NCBI GenBank assembly: GCA_030429735.1
Contig: JAUIET010000005.1
Coordinates: 139,905 to 203,904 of the forward strand
DNA: 64,000 nucleotides
Direction of reading: 5' to 3'
Source: Gammaproteobacteria bacterium
GTDB lineage: Bacteria > Pseudomonadota > Gammaproteobacteria > Pseudomonadales > JAUIET01
The first letter of the stretch is position 1. Each line of letters starts with the position of its first letter. A program made the position numbers and the translations under genes. Positions 1 through 7,055 of the stretch are shown here, in pieces. Under the pieces are notes generated by a model. The model had not been told where the DNA came from, searched no databases, and saw nothing but the letters and a program-made list of their open reading frames with translations.

Positions 1-1
1 T

Positions 2-814
2 ACGCTGAACACGTCAATCTACTTGAGTCGAAGTGGCGTCCCTACCCGGTATGTGACGGCCCTGGGTGATGACATCATGAGCGACTGGCTACTGCAAGAG
101 TGGCAGGCGGAAGGTATCGATTGCTCTCTGGTTGAACGTATGCCTAACTCAGTGCCGGGTATGTATATGATCAACGTAGCAGCGGATGGGGAGCGATCAT
201 TCTTGTATTGGCGAAAAGGGTCTCCCGCCAGCCGATTGTTTGATGACATTGATCGAACAGAGCGGCTGTTTGACGCGCTTGCTGGATGTAGCCACTTGTA
301 TTTGTCTGGGATTAGCCTGGGCATTCTCCCGGAGAAATCCCTGCATGGCCTGTTTGGTTACCTTACCGCCTACAGGCAAGCCGGCGGAAAGATCATTTTC
401 GATGGCAACTATCGACCAAACCTTTGGATAAATGCGGCGACCGCCAGGCAAGTGTATACGCAGATGTACAGTCTCACAGACCTTGCGCTACCAACATTGG
501 AAGATGAGTCCTTACTGTTCGGCTTTGAAACAGCCGAGCAGGTGATTGATGCACTGCAGAAGCATGGCGTGCCCGAGATTGTGGTAAAGATGGGCGGGTC
601 CGGGTGTTTGCTTGCGCAAGGAAAAGCGCGCCAGCGCGTTGCGGCAGTGCAGGTGACACCGGTTGACACCACAGCGGCGGGTGACAGTTTTAACGCGGGC
701 TTTCTTGCCGCCAGGTTGAACGGCTGTTCGGGGGCAGAAGCCTGCCAGGCGGGCCATGCGCTGGCGTCCGAGGTTATTCAACACCGGGGTGCGATTATTC
801 CGCGCAGCCGCTGA
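2..814 (+). CDS. kdgK: 2-keto-3-deoxygluconate kinase, 5'-truncated by window edge
   Basis: Cytosolic PfkB-family sugar kinase that phosphorylates KDG to KDPG, the last step before Entner-Doudoroff aldol cleavage in alginate and hexuronate breakdown. The frame is open from base 2 and already reads TLNTSIYLSRSGVPTRYVTA, matching the GGDTLNT segment of E. coli KdgK, so about 35 N-terminal residues lie outside the window. The PfkB signature DTTAAGDSFNAGF near the end carries the catalytic Asp, and IFDGNYRPNLW and VIQHRGAIIPRS also fit KdgK. The TTG at 23 is an internal Leu codon, not a start. It precedes the DEH reductase and alginate lyase genes. Identification is firm; only the N-terminus is missing. 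Confidence 0.93.
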   Translation, partial: TLNTSIYLSRSGVPTRYVTALGDDIMSDWLLQEWQAEGIDCSLVERMPNSVPGMYMINVAADGERSFLYWRKGSPASRLFDDIDRTERLFDALAGCSHLYLSGISLGILPEKSLHGLFGYLTAYRQAGGKIIFDGNYRPNLWINAATARQVYTQMYSLTDLALPTLEDESLLFGFETAEQVIDALQKHGVPEIVVKMGGSGCLLAQGKARQRVAAVQVTPVDTTAAGDSFNAGFLAARLNGCSGAEACQAGHALASEVIQHRGAIIPRSR

Positions 815-851
815 GCCACTCAAGCGGCATCGCACTCTGTTAGAAATTGGA

Positions 852-890
852 TTTACATACCTGCTGACAATTGGTATGTAAAATTGGTTG
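852..890. promoter_or_regulatory. inverted repeat with ATTGGTAT-type half-sites upstream of the SDR-PL6-MFS run
   Basis: TTTACATAC (852-860) and GTATGTAAA (874-882) are perfect 9-bp arms 13 bp apart. The right arm is part of TTGGTATGTAAA, and AATTGG recurs at 882-887. TTGGT/ACCAA half-sites are typical of FadR-subfamily GntR regulators such as UxuR, and similar half-sites recur at 6854-7016. The repeat ends over the -35 box of the promoter at 888-916, as expected of a repressor site. It could also act as an RNA hairpin after kdgK, but no T-run follows. Confidence 0.45.
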
Positions 891-916
891 CTAAATTTGC
901 TAGTCCAATTTATTAT
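888..916 (+). promoter_or_regulatory. sigma70-like promoter for the SDR-lyase-carrier run
   Basis: A -35 box TTGCTA (888-893) and a -10 box TATTAT (911-916) are separated by 17 bp. This places the transcript start near 923 with a leader of roughly 87 nt before the SDR start at 1010. The 195-bp gap after kdgK and the operator-like repeat just upstream support a separate promoter here. Hexamer matches are partial, so this is a candidate only. Confidence 0.4.
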
Positions 917-1009
917 CCTAGCTTGATCATAAGGTATGCGAGTGCGCGTGCCTTGTGAGGACGCAGTATCCACTGGTTCCAAATAAGCTAAACAACACAT
1001 GGATTTAAA

Positions 1010-1762
1010 ATGACTATGAAAAACAAAGTTGCCATCGTTGCCGGTGGCGCGCGCGATATTGGAAGAGCCGTTTCCGAAAGTCTGGCGGCTGCCGGGGCAA
1101 AAGTAGTGGTTAACTACTGCAACAACTCTGAAAGTGCCGAGTCAACATTGGCGGCCATCAAAGCAGCGGGCGGTGAGGCCATTGCTGTACGTGGTGATAT
1201 GACCAAGGCGACGGATGTAGCAAACCTGGTCAGCGAGACGCAAGCCGCATTCGGTGATTCGATTGATGTGTTGGTCAACGTTGTGGGTGGCCTGGTTGCT
1301 CGCAAGCCACTTGCTGAAATGGATGAAGAATTCTTCGAGCATGTAATGAAGCTCAATGTAACCAGTACATTTTTGACCACCAAAGCCGTGGTTCCACATA
1401 TGCCACAGGGCAGTGCTATTGTGAATTTCGCCTCTCAAGCTGGTCGCGACGGTGGTGGCCCTGGCGCTGCGGCGTACGGCACATCAAAAGGTGCCGTGAT
1501 GACATTTACCCGCGCAATGGCCAAAGAGCTTGGCCCATCCGGCATCCGCGTGAACTGCCTGTGCCCTGGAATGATCAGCACAACATTCCATGATACGTTC
1601 ACCAAAGACGAAGTGCGCACTGCTGTTGCTGGCAACACCCCTCTGCGTAGAGAAGGGCAAGCCGCGGAAACGGCTGCTTTGGCGCTGTATCTGGCGTCAT
1701 CAGAGTCCAGCTTTATCACTGGCGCGAGTATCGATATCAACGGCGGTACTCTGTTTTCATAA
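1010..1762 (+). CDS. short-chain dehydrogenase/reductase, probable DEH (unsaturated uronate) reductase
   Basis: NAD(P)-dependent SDR of 250 residues, the usual classical-SDR length. The nucleotide-binding loop is GGARDIGRA near residue 12 (a variant of TGxxxGIG), and the catalytic part shows FASQAG with Ser and AAYGTSK with the Tyr-x3-Lys pair. The C-terminus ends with the family-typical TGASIDINGG. Its place between kdgK and an alginate lyase suggests that it reduces 4-deoxy-L-erythro-5-hexoseulose uronate (DEH), the product of exolytic alginate cleavage, to KDG. That substrate is inferred from context; sequence alone says only SDR (FabG-like). ATG 1010 was chosen from the frame; no strong Shine-Dalgarno sequence is visible. 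A 9-bp hairpin follows the stop. Confidence 0.85.
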   Translation: MTMKNKVAIVAGGARDIGRAVSESLAAAGAKVVVNYCNNSESAESTLAAIKAAGGEAIAVRGDMTKATDVANLVSETQAAFGDSIDVLVNVVGGLVARKPLAEMDEEFFEHVMKLNVTSTFLTTKAVVPHMPQGSAIVNFASQAGRDGGGPGAAAYGTSKGAVMTFTRAMAKELGPSGIRVNCLCPGMISTTFHDTFTKDEVRTAVAGNTPLRREGQAAETAALALYLASSESSFITGASIDINGGTLFS

Positions 1763-1774
1763 TATATGGTGATC

Positions 1775-1800
1775 CCGAAGCAGTCCTCGTGCTGCTTCGG
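1775..1800 (+). other. hairpin between SDR and PL6 genes
   Basis: CCGAAGCAG (1775-1783) and CTGCTTCGG (1792-1800) form a perfect 9-bp stem with the 8-nt loop TCCTCGTG. It sits 12 bp after the SDR stop and 41 bp before the lyase start. No T-run follows, so it is not a standard intrinsic terminator; it is better read as an mRNA-processing or stability element inside a polycistronic message. Confidence 0.5.
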
Positions 1801-1841
1801 CAGAGTAGACAAATCCTGAACGTGAAAGGTGAGTGATAATC

Positions 1842-4100
1842 ATGCGACCTGCCAGCTTGCTTACAGTCTCTCTGATACTCTTGCTCACCGCATGTGCACC
1901 GACTGATGCCATTCGTTCAATGCCATTCGATGCCGGCACTACGCTTGTAAGCACGGTTGAGGAGTTCGATAAGGCAGTTTCTGCGCTACAACCGGGCGAC
2001 ACGCTGGTGTTAGCTAATGGCACCTGGACTGACGCAGAACTGGTGTTCAAAGCAATCGGCCAGCCAGACAATCCAATTGAGCTGAAAGCAGAACAAGCTG
2101 GCAAGGTTATTATCAAAGGCCAGTCCAATCTGAGCATATCGGGCTCGCACCTGATAGTTTCCGGCCTGGTGTTCAAAGAAGGCTTTACGCCCACAAGCGA
2201 AGTTATCTCTTTTCGAACATCGAAAAATGATTTGGCAAACCACGTTCGGGTACACAATACTGTTATTGATGGTTTCAGTAACCCCGAGCGCTATTCTGCA
2301 GACACTTGGGTAGCGATTTACGGCAAAAACAATACCTTTGATCACAATTCATTGCTGAACAAAGGTAATCGTGGTGTGACTTTGGCGGTGAAGATGACCA
2401 CTAAAGCCAGCCAGGAAAATGGCCACGTCATAGAATACAATTACTTTGGGCCGCGCCAGACTCTGGGTTCGAATGGCGGAGAAACGCTTAGGATCGGCAC
2501 CAGTCATTATTCCCGTGACTATTCCAATACAGTTGTCCAGCATAACTATTTTGATCGCACCAGTGGTGAACTGGAAATCATCTCCAGTAAGTCATGCGGC
2601 AACATAATCAAGGGCAACGTTTTCTTCGAAAGTCAGGGAACCCTGACAATGCGCCACGGCCACAACACCCTGGTTGAGAACAATTATTTTCTGGGTAATG
2701 GCAAACCCAATACGGGTGGCATTCGCATCATTAATGAATATCAAACCGTTAAGAACAATTACCTGTACGGTTTGACGGGGCACCGGTTTCGCGGTGCTCT
2801 GGTGATTATGAACGGCGTGCCGAACTCCCCGATTAACCGTTACAACCAGGTTGTTGATTCACACATGCTGAATAACATCGTGGTCGACAGTGATCATATT
2901 CAGTTGTGCGCAGGCAGTGATGCAGAACGCTCTGCAACACCTGTTGGTTCGTCCATGCACAACAACATTATCATGAGCAAAACGAACCTTAATCCGTTTA
3001 CCGTGTACGATGACGTGTCCGGTATCAGTTTTCAAGGCAACATCGTTAATGATGAGATCACAGTTCCAATCAACGGCGGTTTCGAGAAAGTGCCCTATTC
3101 AGTGTCTGAAAACAGGCATGGGTTACGAGTTCCGGCTCAGCACCTGATTGACGGCATTTCCTTCGGCGAAGTGAAACTACCTGTCGCCAAGCAAGACACA
3201 GGTGCGAGTTATTATCCAAAACCAGGACCAGGTAAAAAAGCGCCCAGCAACAATACAATTGCCGTTACTCCTGGAACTGATACCATTGTTGCCGCGCTTA
3301 AAAACAGCGGGCCCGGCGACACTTTGCTTCTTGAAAATGGCAAAGAATATCTGCTGAAAAAGTTCGCGGTGGTTAATCACCCAATTACTATCAAGGCCAA
3401 GTCAGGCGGCAAGGCCATCATTCGCTCAGAAAAATCAACTTTCTTCACCATCGAAAATGGCGGGGCACTTGTGCTTGAAAATATTTGGATGGATGGCAGC
3501 GAGTCGCCGGATACGGCTGGCAACAATGTGATCAGTACAAGCCGCTATTCGATGAATCAGAATTACTCACTAGCCGTGCGTAATTGCAAAGTGACGGATC
3601 TGGATGTGAATCACAGTTTTGATTTCCTGAAAGTGTACCGAAGCACGTTTGCTGATTCGATTGAGATACGCGATACCGAGATGAGCAATGTGAGCGGAAC
3701 AATCCTGTCATTGGCTGAGGAAACCGATGATCTGGGAATGTACAACGTTGAAAACCTGGACATCATCAATAGCAAATTTACCGATATCCAGGGACCGATT
3801 GCACATGTCTACCGGGGTGGTACGGACGAGAGCACTTTTGGGCCTATTGTGCGTGTACACGGCAATGAGTTTAAAAATGCAGGTCATGGAAAGCGAAATA
3901 AGACTGGCGCTTCGTTCAAGTTTCACGGTGTGCAAAACCTGAACATTTCAGATTCTACCTGGCTCAACAGTTCACCGCTTGCTCTGCATCTAAGCAATGG
4001 TGAACCAATTACGATCATAGAAGACGTTGTTATGGACGGCACGGCGAACATCGTGGCGAATAATGACCAGTACAAAGTCAGAAACATTAGCTACAAATAG
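1842..4100 (+). CDS. PL6 alginate lyase, two-domain, lipoprotein
   Basis: Polysaccharide lyase family 6 enzyme (752 residues) of the chondroitinase B/AlyGC type, cleaving alginate by beta-elimination. The start is ATG 1842 (GTG 1833 also possible): AGGTGAG lies about 9 nt upstream, and the resulting N-terminus is a lipoprotein signal ending LLTAC, so the enzyme is probably envelope-anchored. N211, E243 and E245 fit the calcium ligands, and K250 and R271 fit the catalytic base and acid. The spacing N-x31-E-x-E-x4-K-x20-R matches AlyGC (N181, E213, E215, K220, R241) with a constant offset of 30. Residues to about 400 form the catalytic beta-helix; about 430-752 form a second beta-helix, as in AlyGC, so exolytic release of monomer is likely. 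Cotranscription with the SDR and MFS genes is probable. Confidence 0.93.
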   Translation: MRPASLLTVSLILLLTACAPTDAIRSMPFDAGTTLVSTVEEFDKAVSALQPGDTLVLANGTWTDAELVFKAIGQPDNPIELKAEQAGKVIIKGQSNLSISGSHLIVSGLVFKEGFTPTSEVISFRTSKNDLANHVRVHNTVIDGFSNPERYSADTWVAIYGKNNTFDHNSLLNKGNRGVTLAVKMTTKASQENGHVIEYNYFGPRQTLGSNGGETLRIGTSHYSRDYSNTVVQHNYFDRTSGELEIISSKSCGNIIKGNVFFESQGTLTMRHGHNTLVENNYFLGNGKPNTGGIRIINEYQTVKNNYLYGLTGHRFRGALVIMNGVPNSPINRYNQVVDSHMLNNIVVDSDHIQLCAGSDAERSATPVGSSMHNNIIMSKTNLNPFTVYDDVSGISFQGNIVNDEITVPINGGFEKVPYSVSENRHGLRVPAQHLIDGISFGEVKLPVAKQDTGASYYPKPGPGKKAPSNNTIAVTPGTDTIVAALKNSGPGDTLLLENGKEYLLKKFAVVNHPITIKAKSGGKAIIRSEKSTFFTIENGGALVLENIWMDGSESPDTAGNNVISTSRYSMNQNYSLAVRNCKVTDLDVNHSFDFLKVYRSTFADSIEIRDTEMSNVSGTILSLAEETDDLGMYNVENLDIINSKFTDIQGPIAHVYRGGTDESTFGPIVRVHGNEFKNAGHGKRNKTGASFKFHGVQNLNISDSTWLNSSPLALHLSNGEPITIIEDVVMDGTANIVANNDQYKVRNISYK

Positions 4101-4196
4101 ACGAAGATTATCAGCCAGAGATTTGGATTTACCTAGGCGGCAATACACGATTGGCGTGACGTTACGCAAGAACGATTTTCCAGAGGACATTAAACA

Positions 4197-5507
4197 ATGC
4201 AAATAAAAAACCTCAGATGGTGGGTTATCACTTTAATCGCGCTGGCGACGGTCATCAATTACATCGACCGGCAATCGTTGAACGTGTTATGGCCGGCCAT
4301 ATCGGCAGATATTTATCCAGATAAAACCGCGGATGAGCGGAAAGAGATCTACGCATTTATCTCGGTTGTCTTCGTATTCTCGTATGCGTTTGGTCAAGCC
4401 ATCTTCGGCAAAATATTTGATTGGGTAGGAACGCGTCTTGGGTTTGCCTTATCGATTGGTATCTGGTCTTTGGCGACTGCGGCGCATGCGCTGGCAGCCG
4501 GACTGGCAAGTTTCAGTATTTTTCGGGGCATTTTGGGTGTGGCCGAAGCAGGTAACTGGCCCGGCGCAACCAAGGGTAACGCGGAATGGTTCCCGATCAA
4601 AGAGCGTGCCTTGGCGCAGGGCATATTTAACTCGGGCGCGGCTATCGGCGGTATTATCTCCATTCCACTGATCGCCTATCTTTCGGTGTTTTTCAGTTGG
4701 CAGGCTATTTTTATTATTGTCGGCTTGGTGGGTTTGTTATGGCTGGTCCCATGGATGGTGCTGGTAAAGGCGCCACCTAAAGACCACCCCTGGATCACCG
4801 AGGAAGAGCGCGAGTATATTCTTACCGGGCAAAAAAATACGCAAGCCGAACAGGGCAATGAAGAAGGCTATAATCCGTCTACCTCGGAAATGCTGTCTCG
4901 CAAACAAAGCTGGGGCGTTATTATTGCCTCTGCCGCCATAGATCCCATCTGGTGGCTGTTTGTGTTCTGGATTCCAATCTATCTTTCCGAAGTGTATTCC
5001 ATGGACGTCAAAACCATTGGTATCTATGGCTGGGTTCCGTACGTTGGCGCGATGGTGGGTGCCTGGTTTGGCGGTCTGCTGGCGCAAAACCGCCTTAAGT
5101 CTGGCTGGAGTGTTAACCGCACGCGAAAAACGGTAATAACTCTCGGTTGTTTGATCATGCTTCCAGCATTGCTGGCAATGTCCAACCCTGGGGCTCCGGT
5201 CAATGCTGTGCTGTTAATGGCGGTTATTCTGTTTGGCTTTCAAACAGCGATTGGTAACGTTCAAACCTTGCCCAGTGATTTTTATGGTGGAAACACGGTA
5301 GGAACGCTGGCGGGCTTTGCCGGTATGGCTGCAAAATTAACAGCTGCCGCGTTAACGTCACTGGTGCCCTGGCTGACGTCCGGTGGCAACTACACGCCGG
5401 CGTTCGTGATTGGTGCGTCACTCGCGGTGATTGCGATGCTCAGTGTTTGGGTTTTGTGCCCGAAGATTGAGCCGCTGGCAGCGAAACCGAATATGGCCCG
5501 GTCATAA
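4197..5507 (+). CDS. MFS hexuronate-type carrier (ExuT-like, ACS family)
   Basis: Inner-membrane major facilitator of the anion:cation symporter family, 436 residues with about 12 hydrophobic segments. The first helix carries NYIDRQSLNVLWPAI, close to the NYIDR motif of ExuT/GudP-type sugar-acid carriers, and EAGNWPGA and the FDWVGTRLG loop also fit. AGAGGA lies just upstream of ATG 4197. It follows the alginate lyase by 96 bp on the same strand, so it probably imports the unsaturated uronate monomer (DEH) or a related uronate. The stop TAA (5505-5507) abuts the complementary stop of the Nramp-like gene, leaving no room for a terminator. Confidence 0.88.
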   Translation: MQIKNLRWWVITLIALATVINYIDRQSLNVLWPAISADIYPDKTADERKEIYAFISVVFVFSYAFGQAIFGKIFDWVGTRLGFALSIGIWSLATAAHALAAGLASFSIFRGILGVAEAGNWPGATKGNAEWFPIKERALAQGIFNSGAAIGGIISIPLIAYLSVFFSWQAIFIIVGLVGLLWLVPWMVLVKAPPKDHPWITEEEREYILTGQKNTQAEQGNEEGYNPSTSEMLSRKQSWGVIIASAAIDPIWWLFVFWIPIYLSEVYSMDVKTIGIYGWVPYVGAMVGAWFGGLLAQNRLKSGWSVNRTRKTVITLGCLIMLPALLAMSNPGAPVNAVLLMAVILFGFQTAIGNVQTLPSDFYGGNTVGTLAGFAGMAAKLTAAALTSLVPWLTSGGNYTPAFVIGASLAVIAMLSVWVLCPKIEPLAAKPNMARS

Positions 5508-6791
5508 GATCTGCAAGACGCCTTTGATGGCGATGAATGAAGTAAAGATTGAGAACAATAGAATCACTGTAAGAATAGTGTTAGCTACCCAGGTGTTAAC
5601 ATGTTCTTGCAGCAGATCTTTACGGTTACTCAGATAAAAAATACACAATACAGTAATCGGCAGGATAACCGCGTTGAAGGCTTGCGAAATAATCATCACA
5701 AGCACGGGTCTGGCTTCGAATATAGGCACCACCAGACCCAACAGGGAAATCAGAAAGACCATGACTCTGTACCTGCTCAAGGTCATGTCCCGCTCAGTGC
5801 CCATATAGTCGCACAGTAACCATGGAAGCATTAGCACATTTGGAAACTGCGAAGACACGCCTGCAGCAATAAGCCCTATAGCAAAGATCGATGTTGCAAG
5901 TGACCCTGCTAAAGGTTCCAGCAGTTCGATCATTTGCGATGCCTTTGTTAAGCCAATACCCTCAACGTGCAAAGTCCCTGCCGCTGCAGCCATGATCGAT
6001 GCGCTGATCACAAACATCAATGCCACTGAGAAAGCTGCATCATTGCGCTGCTTCTTATAGTCCATCAAGGTCCAGCCGGCTTCCTTCACCAGCGTGGTGC
6101 GAATAATGAATAGGCCTGAAAACACGGTGGTGCCGATCATCGATGCAATAACCAGCAGGGCACCGCTGCCTGGAATAGGGCCGCCACCTGGTGCGTCCAC
6201 CTGTGGGATGTTTGGTATCAAGCCAAGTGCAATATCACCCGGTGGCGGCATCATGATGAAGAAATTGATCAAAAAGCACGTAGCCATGATCGCGACAATG
6301 ACGGCCAGGCTGCGCTCGAAGAACTCCGTTTTTCCATTCCAGAATATGTAGTACACCAGACTGACAAAGAAAGCCGCAAAGTAGATGGGTGAAATGCCGC
6401 CTTCGATGAGTGTTTTAGACCACTCATAACAGATATCCGCAACGATACCCATCACACCCATTACGCTGCCGCATACACCGGCAGTCAACGCGATAATAAA
6501 ATAGATGCCTACGGCCGGGTGAAGGTGTTTTCGAAATGCCTGAAGTGCCGTCTCACCGGTAATTACGGTGTAACGACCGTACAGGTTGATCATGAAAAAC
6601 GTGCATAAACAGGAGGCTACAATTGTCCATAGCAGTGACATGCCGTAGTCTGCGCCCGCTTTGGCCATGGCGGTAACGCTGCCAGTCCCAATATTGAAGC
6701 CAAGTAAAAATATGCCGGGCAATACAAGGGCAAGCATCTTGGCAAATTGGCTTTGGCGCTTGTTCGGTGTTGCAGTGCTTGTTCTTGTCAT
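5502..6791 (-). CDS. Nramp-related transporter lacking the metal-site residues
   Basis: Inner-membrane protein of 429 residues with about 11 helices and the Nramp/LeuT-fold pattern (KAGADYGMSLLW after helix 1, as in MntH QAGASFGYQLLW). Canonical Nramp metal transporters carry DPGN in helix 1 and MPH in helix 6. Here the aligned positions read GTGS (residues 35-38) and FSG (224-226), so the Mn/Fe-coordinating Asp, Asn, Met and His are absent. It is therefore unlikely to be a standard Mn2+/Fe2+ importer. It is divergent from the TonB receptor and shares a control region full of ATTGGTA repeats, so it is probably induced with alginate genes. Transport of an organic acid or another cation is possible; the substrate is unknown. 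Confidence 0.82.
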   Translation of the reverse strand: MTRTSTATPNKRQSQFAKMLALVLPGIFLLGFNIGTGSVTAMAKAGADYGMSLLWTIVASCLCTFFMINLYGRYTVITGETALQAFRKHLHPAVGIYFIIALTAGVCGSVMGVMGIVADICYEWSKTLIEGGISPIYFAAFFVSLVYYIFWNGKTEFFERSLAVIVAIMATCFLINFFIMMPPPGDIALGLIPNIPQVDAPGGGPIPGSGALLVIASMIGTTVFSGLFIIRTTLVKEAGWTLMDYKKQRNDAAFSVALMFVISASIMAAAAGTLHVEGIGLTKASQMIELLEPLAGSLATSIFAIGLIAAGVSSQFPNVLMLPWLLCDYMGTERDMTLSRYRVMVFLISLLGLVVPIFEARPVLVMIISQAFNAVILPITVLCIFYLSNRKDLLQEHVNTWVANTILTVILLFSIFTSFIAIKGVLQIL

Positions 6792-6853
6792 GGCGTACCC
6801 TGATTTCGCTTGTCATACACTTAGCCAGCAGTATGCCTCAATATCGGATATCA

Positions 6854-7016
6854 ATTGGTATGCATATAATAAATATATTGGTATTACCAATATGAACTCA
6901 TTGGTGTAATAAAATACAACTATTGGTAAAAAAAGATGGTATCTCCAATTGGTTTTATGTAAACTGACCGGCAGTACCATAAAAGAGCCTACCAATGGCC
7001 AATAAATTCATACCAA
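6854..7016. promoter_or_regulatory. operator array between Nramp-like and TonB-receptor genes
   Basis: The divergent intergenic region holds a 19-bp palindrome (6875-6893) with core ATTGGTA-T-TACCAAT, plus half-sites ATTGGTA at 6854-6860 and 6922-6928, TTGGTG at 6901-6906, CCAATTGG at 6945-6952, TACCAAT at 6990-6996 and TACCAA at 7011-7016. TTGGT-N-ACCAA symmetry is the known preference of FadR/UxuR-type GntR regulators. The array probably controls both divergent genes. No GntR gene lies in the window, so the regulator must be encoded elsewhere. Confidence 0.7.
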
Positions 7017-7055
7017 AGTGTGTTTAACACCCTAACCAAAGATGAGAAAACTACG

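Noticed and set aside
512-1000. 162-codon minus-strand frame overlapping kdgK and its 3' gap
   Set aside because: It is antisense to a well-matched kdgK, has no recognisable domain and no ribosome site, so it is a shadow frame.
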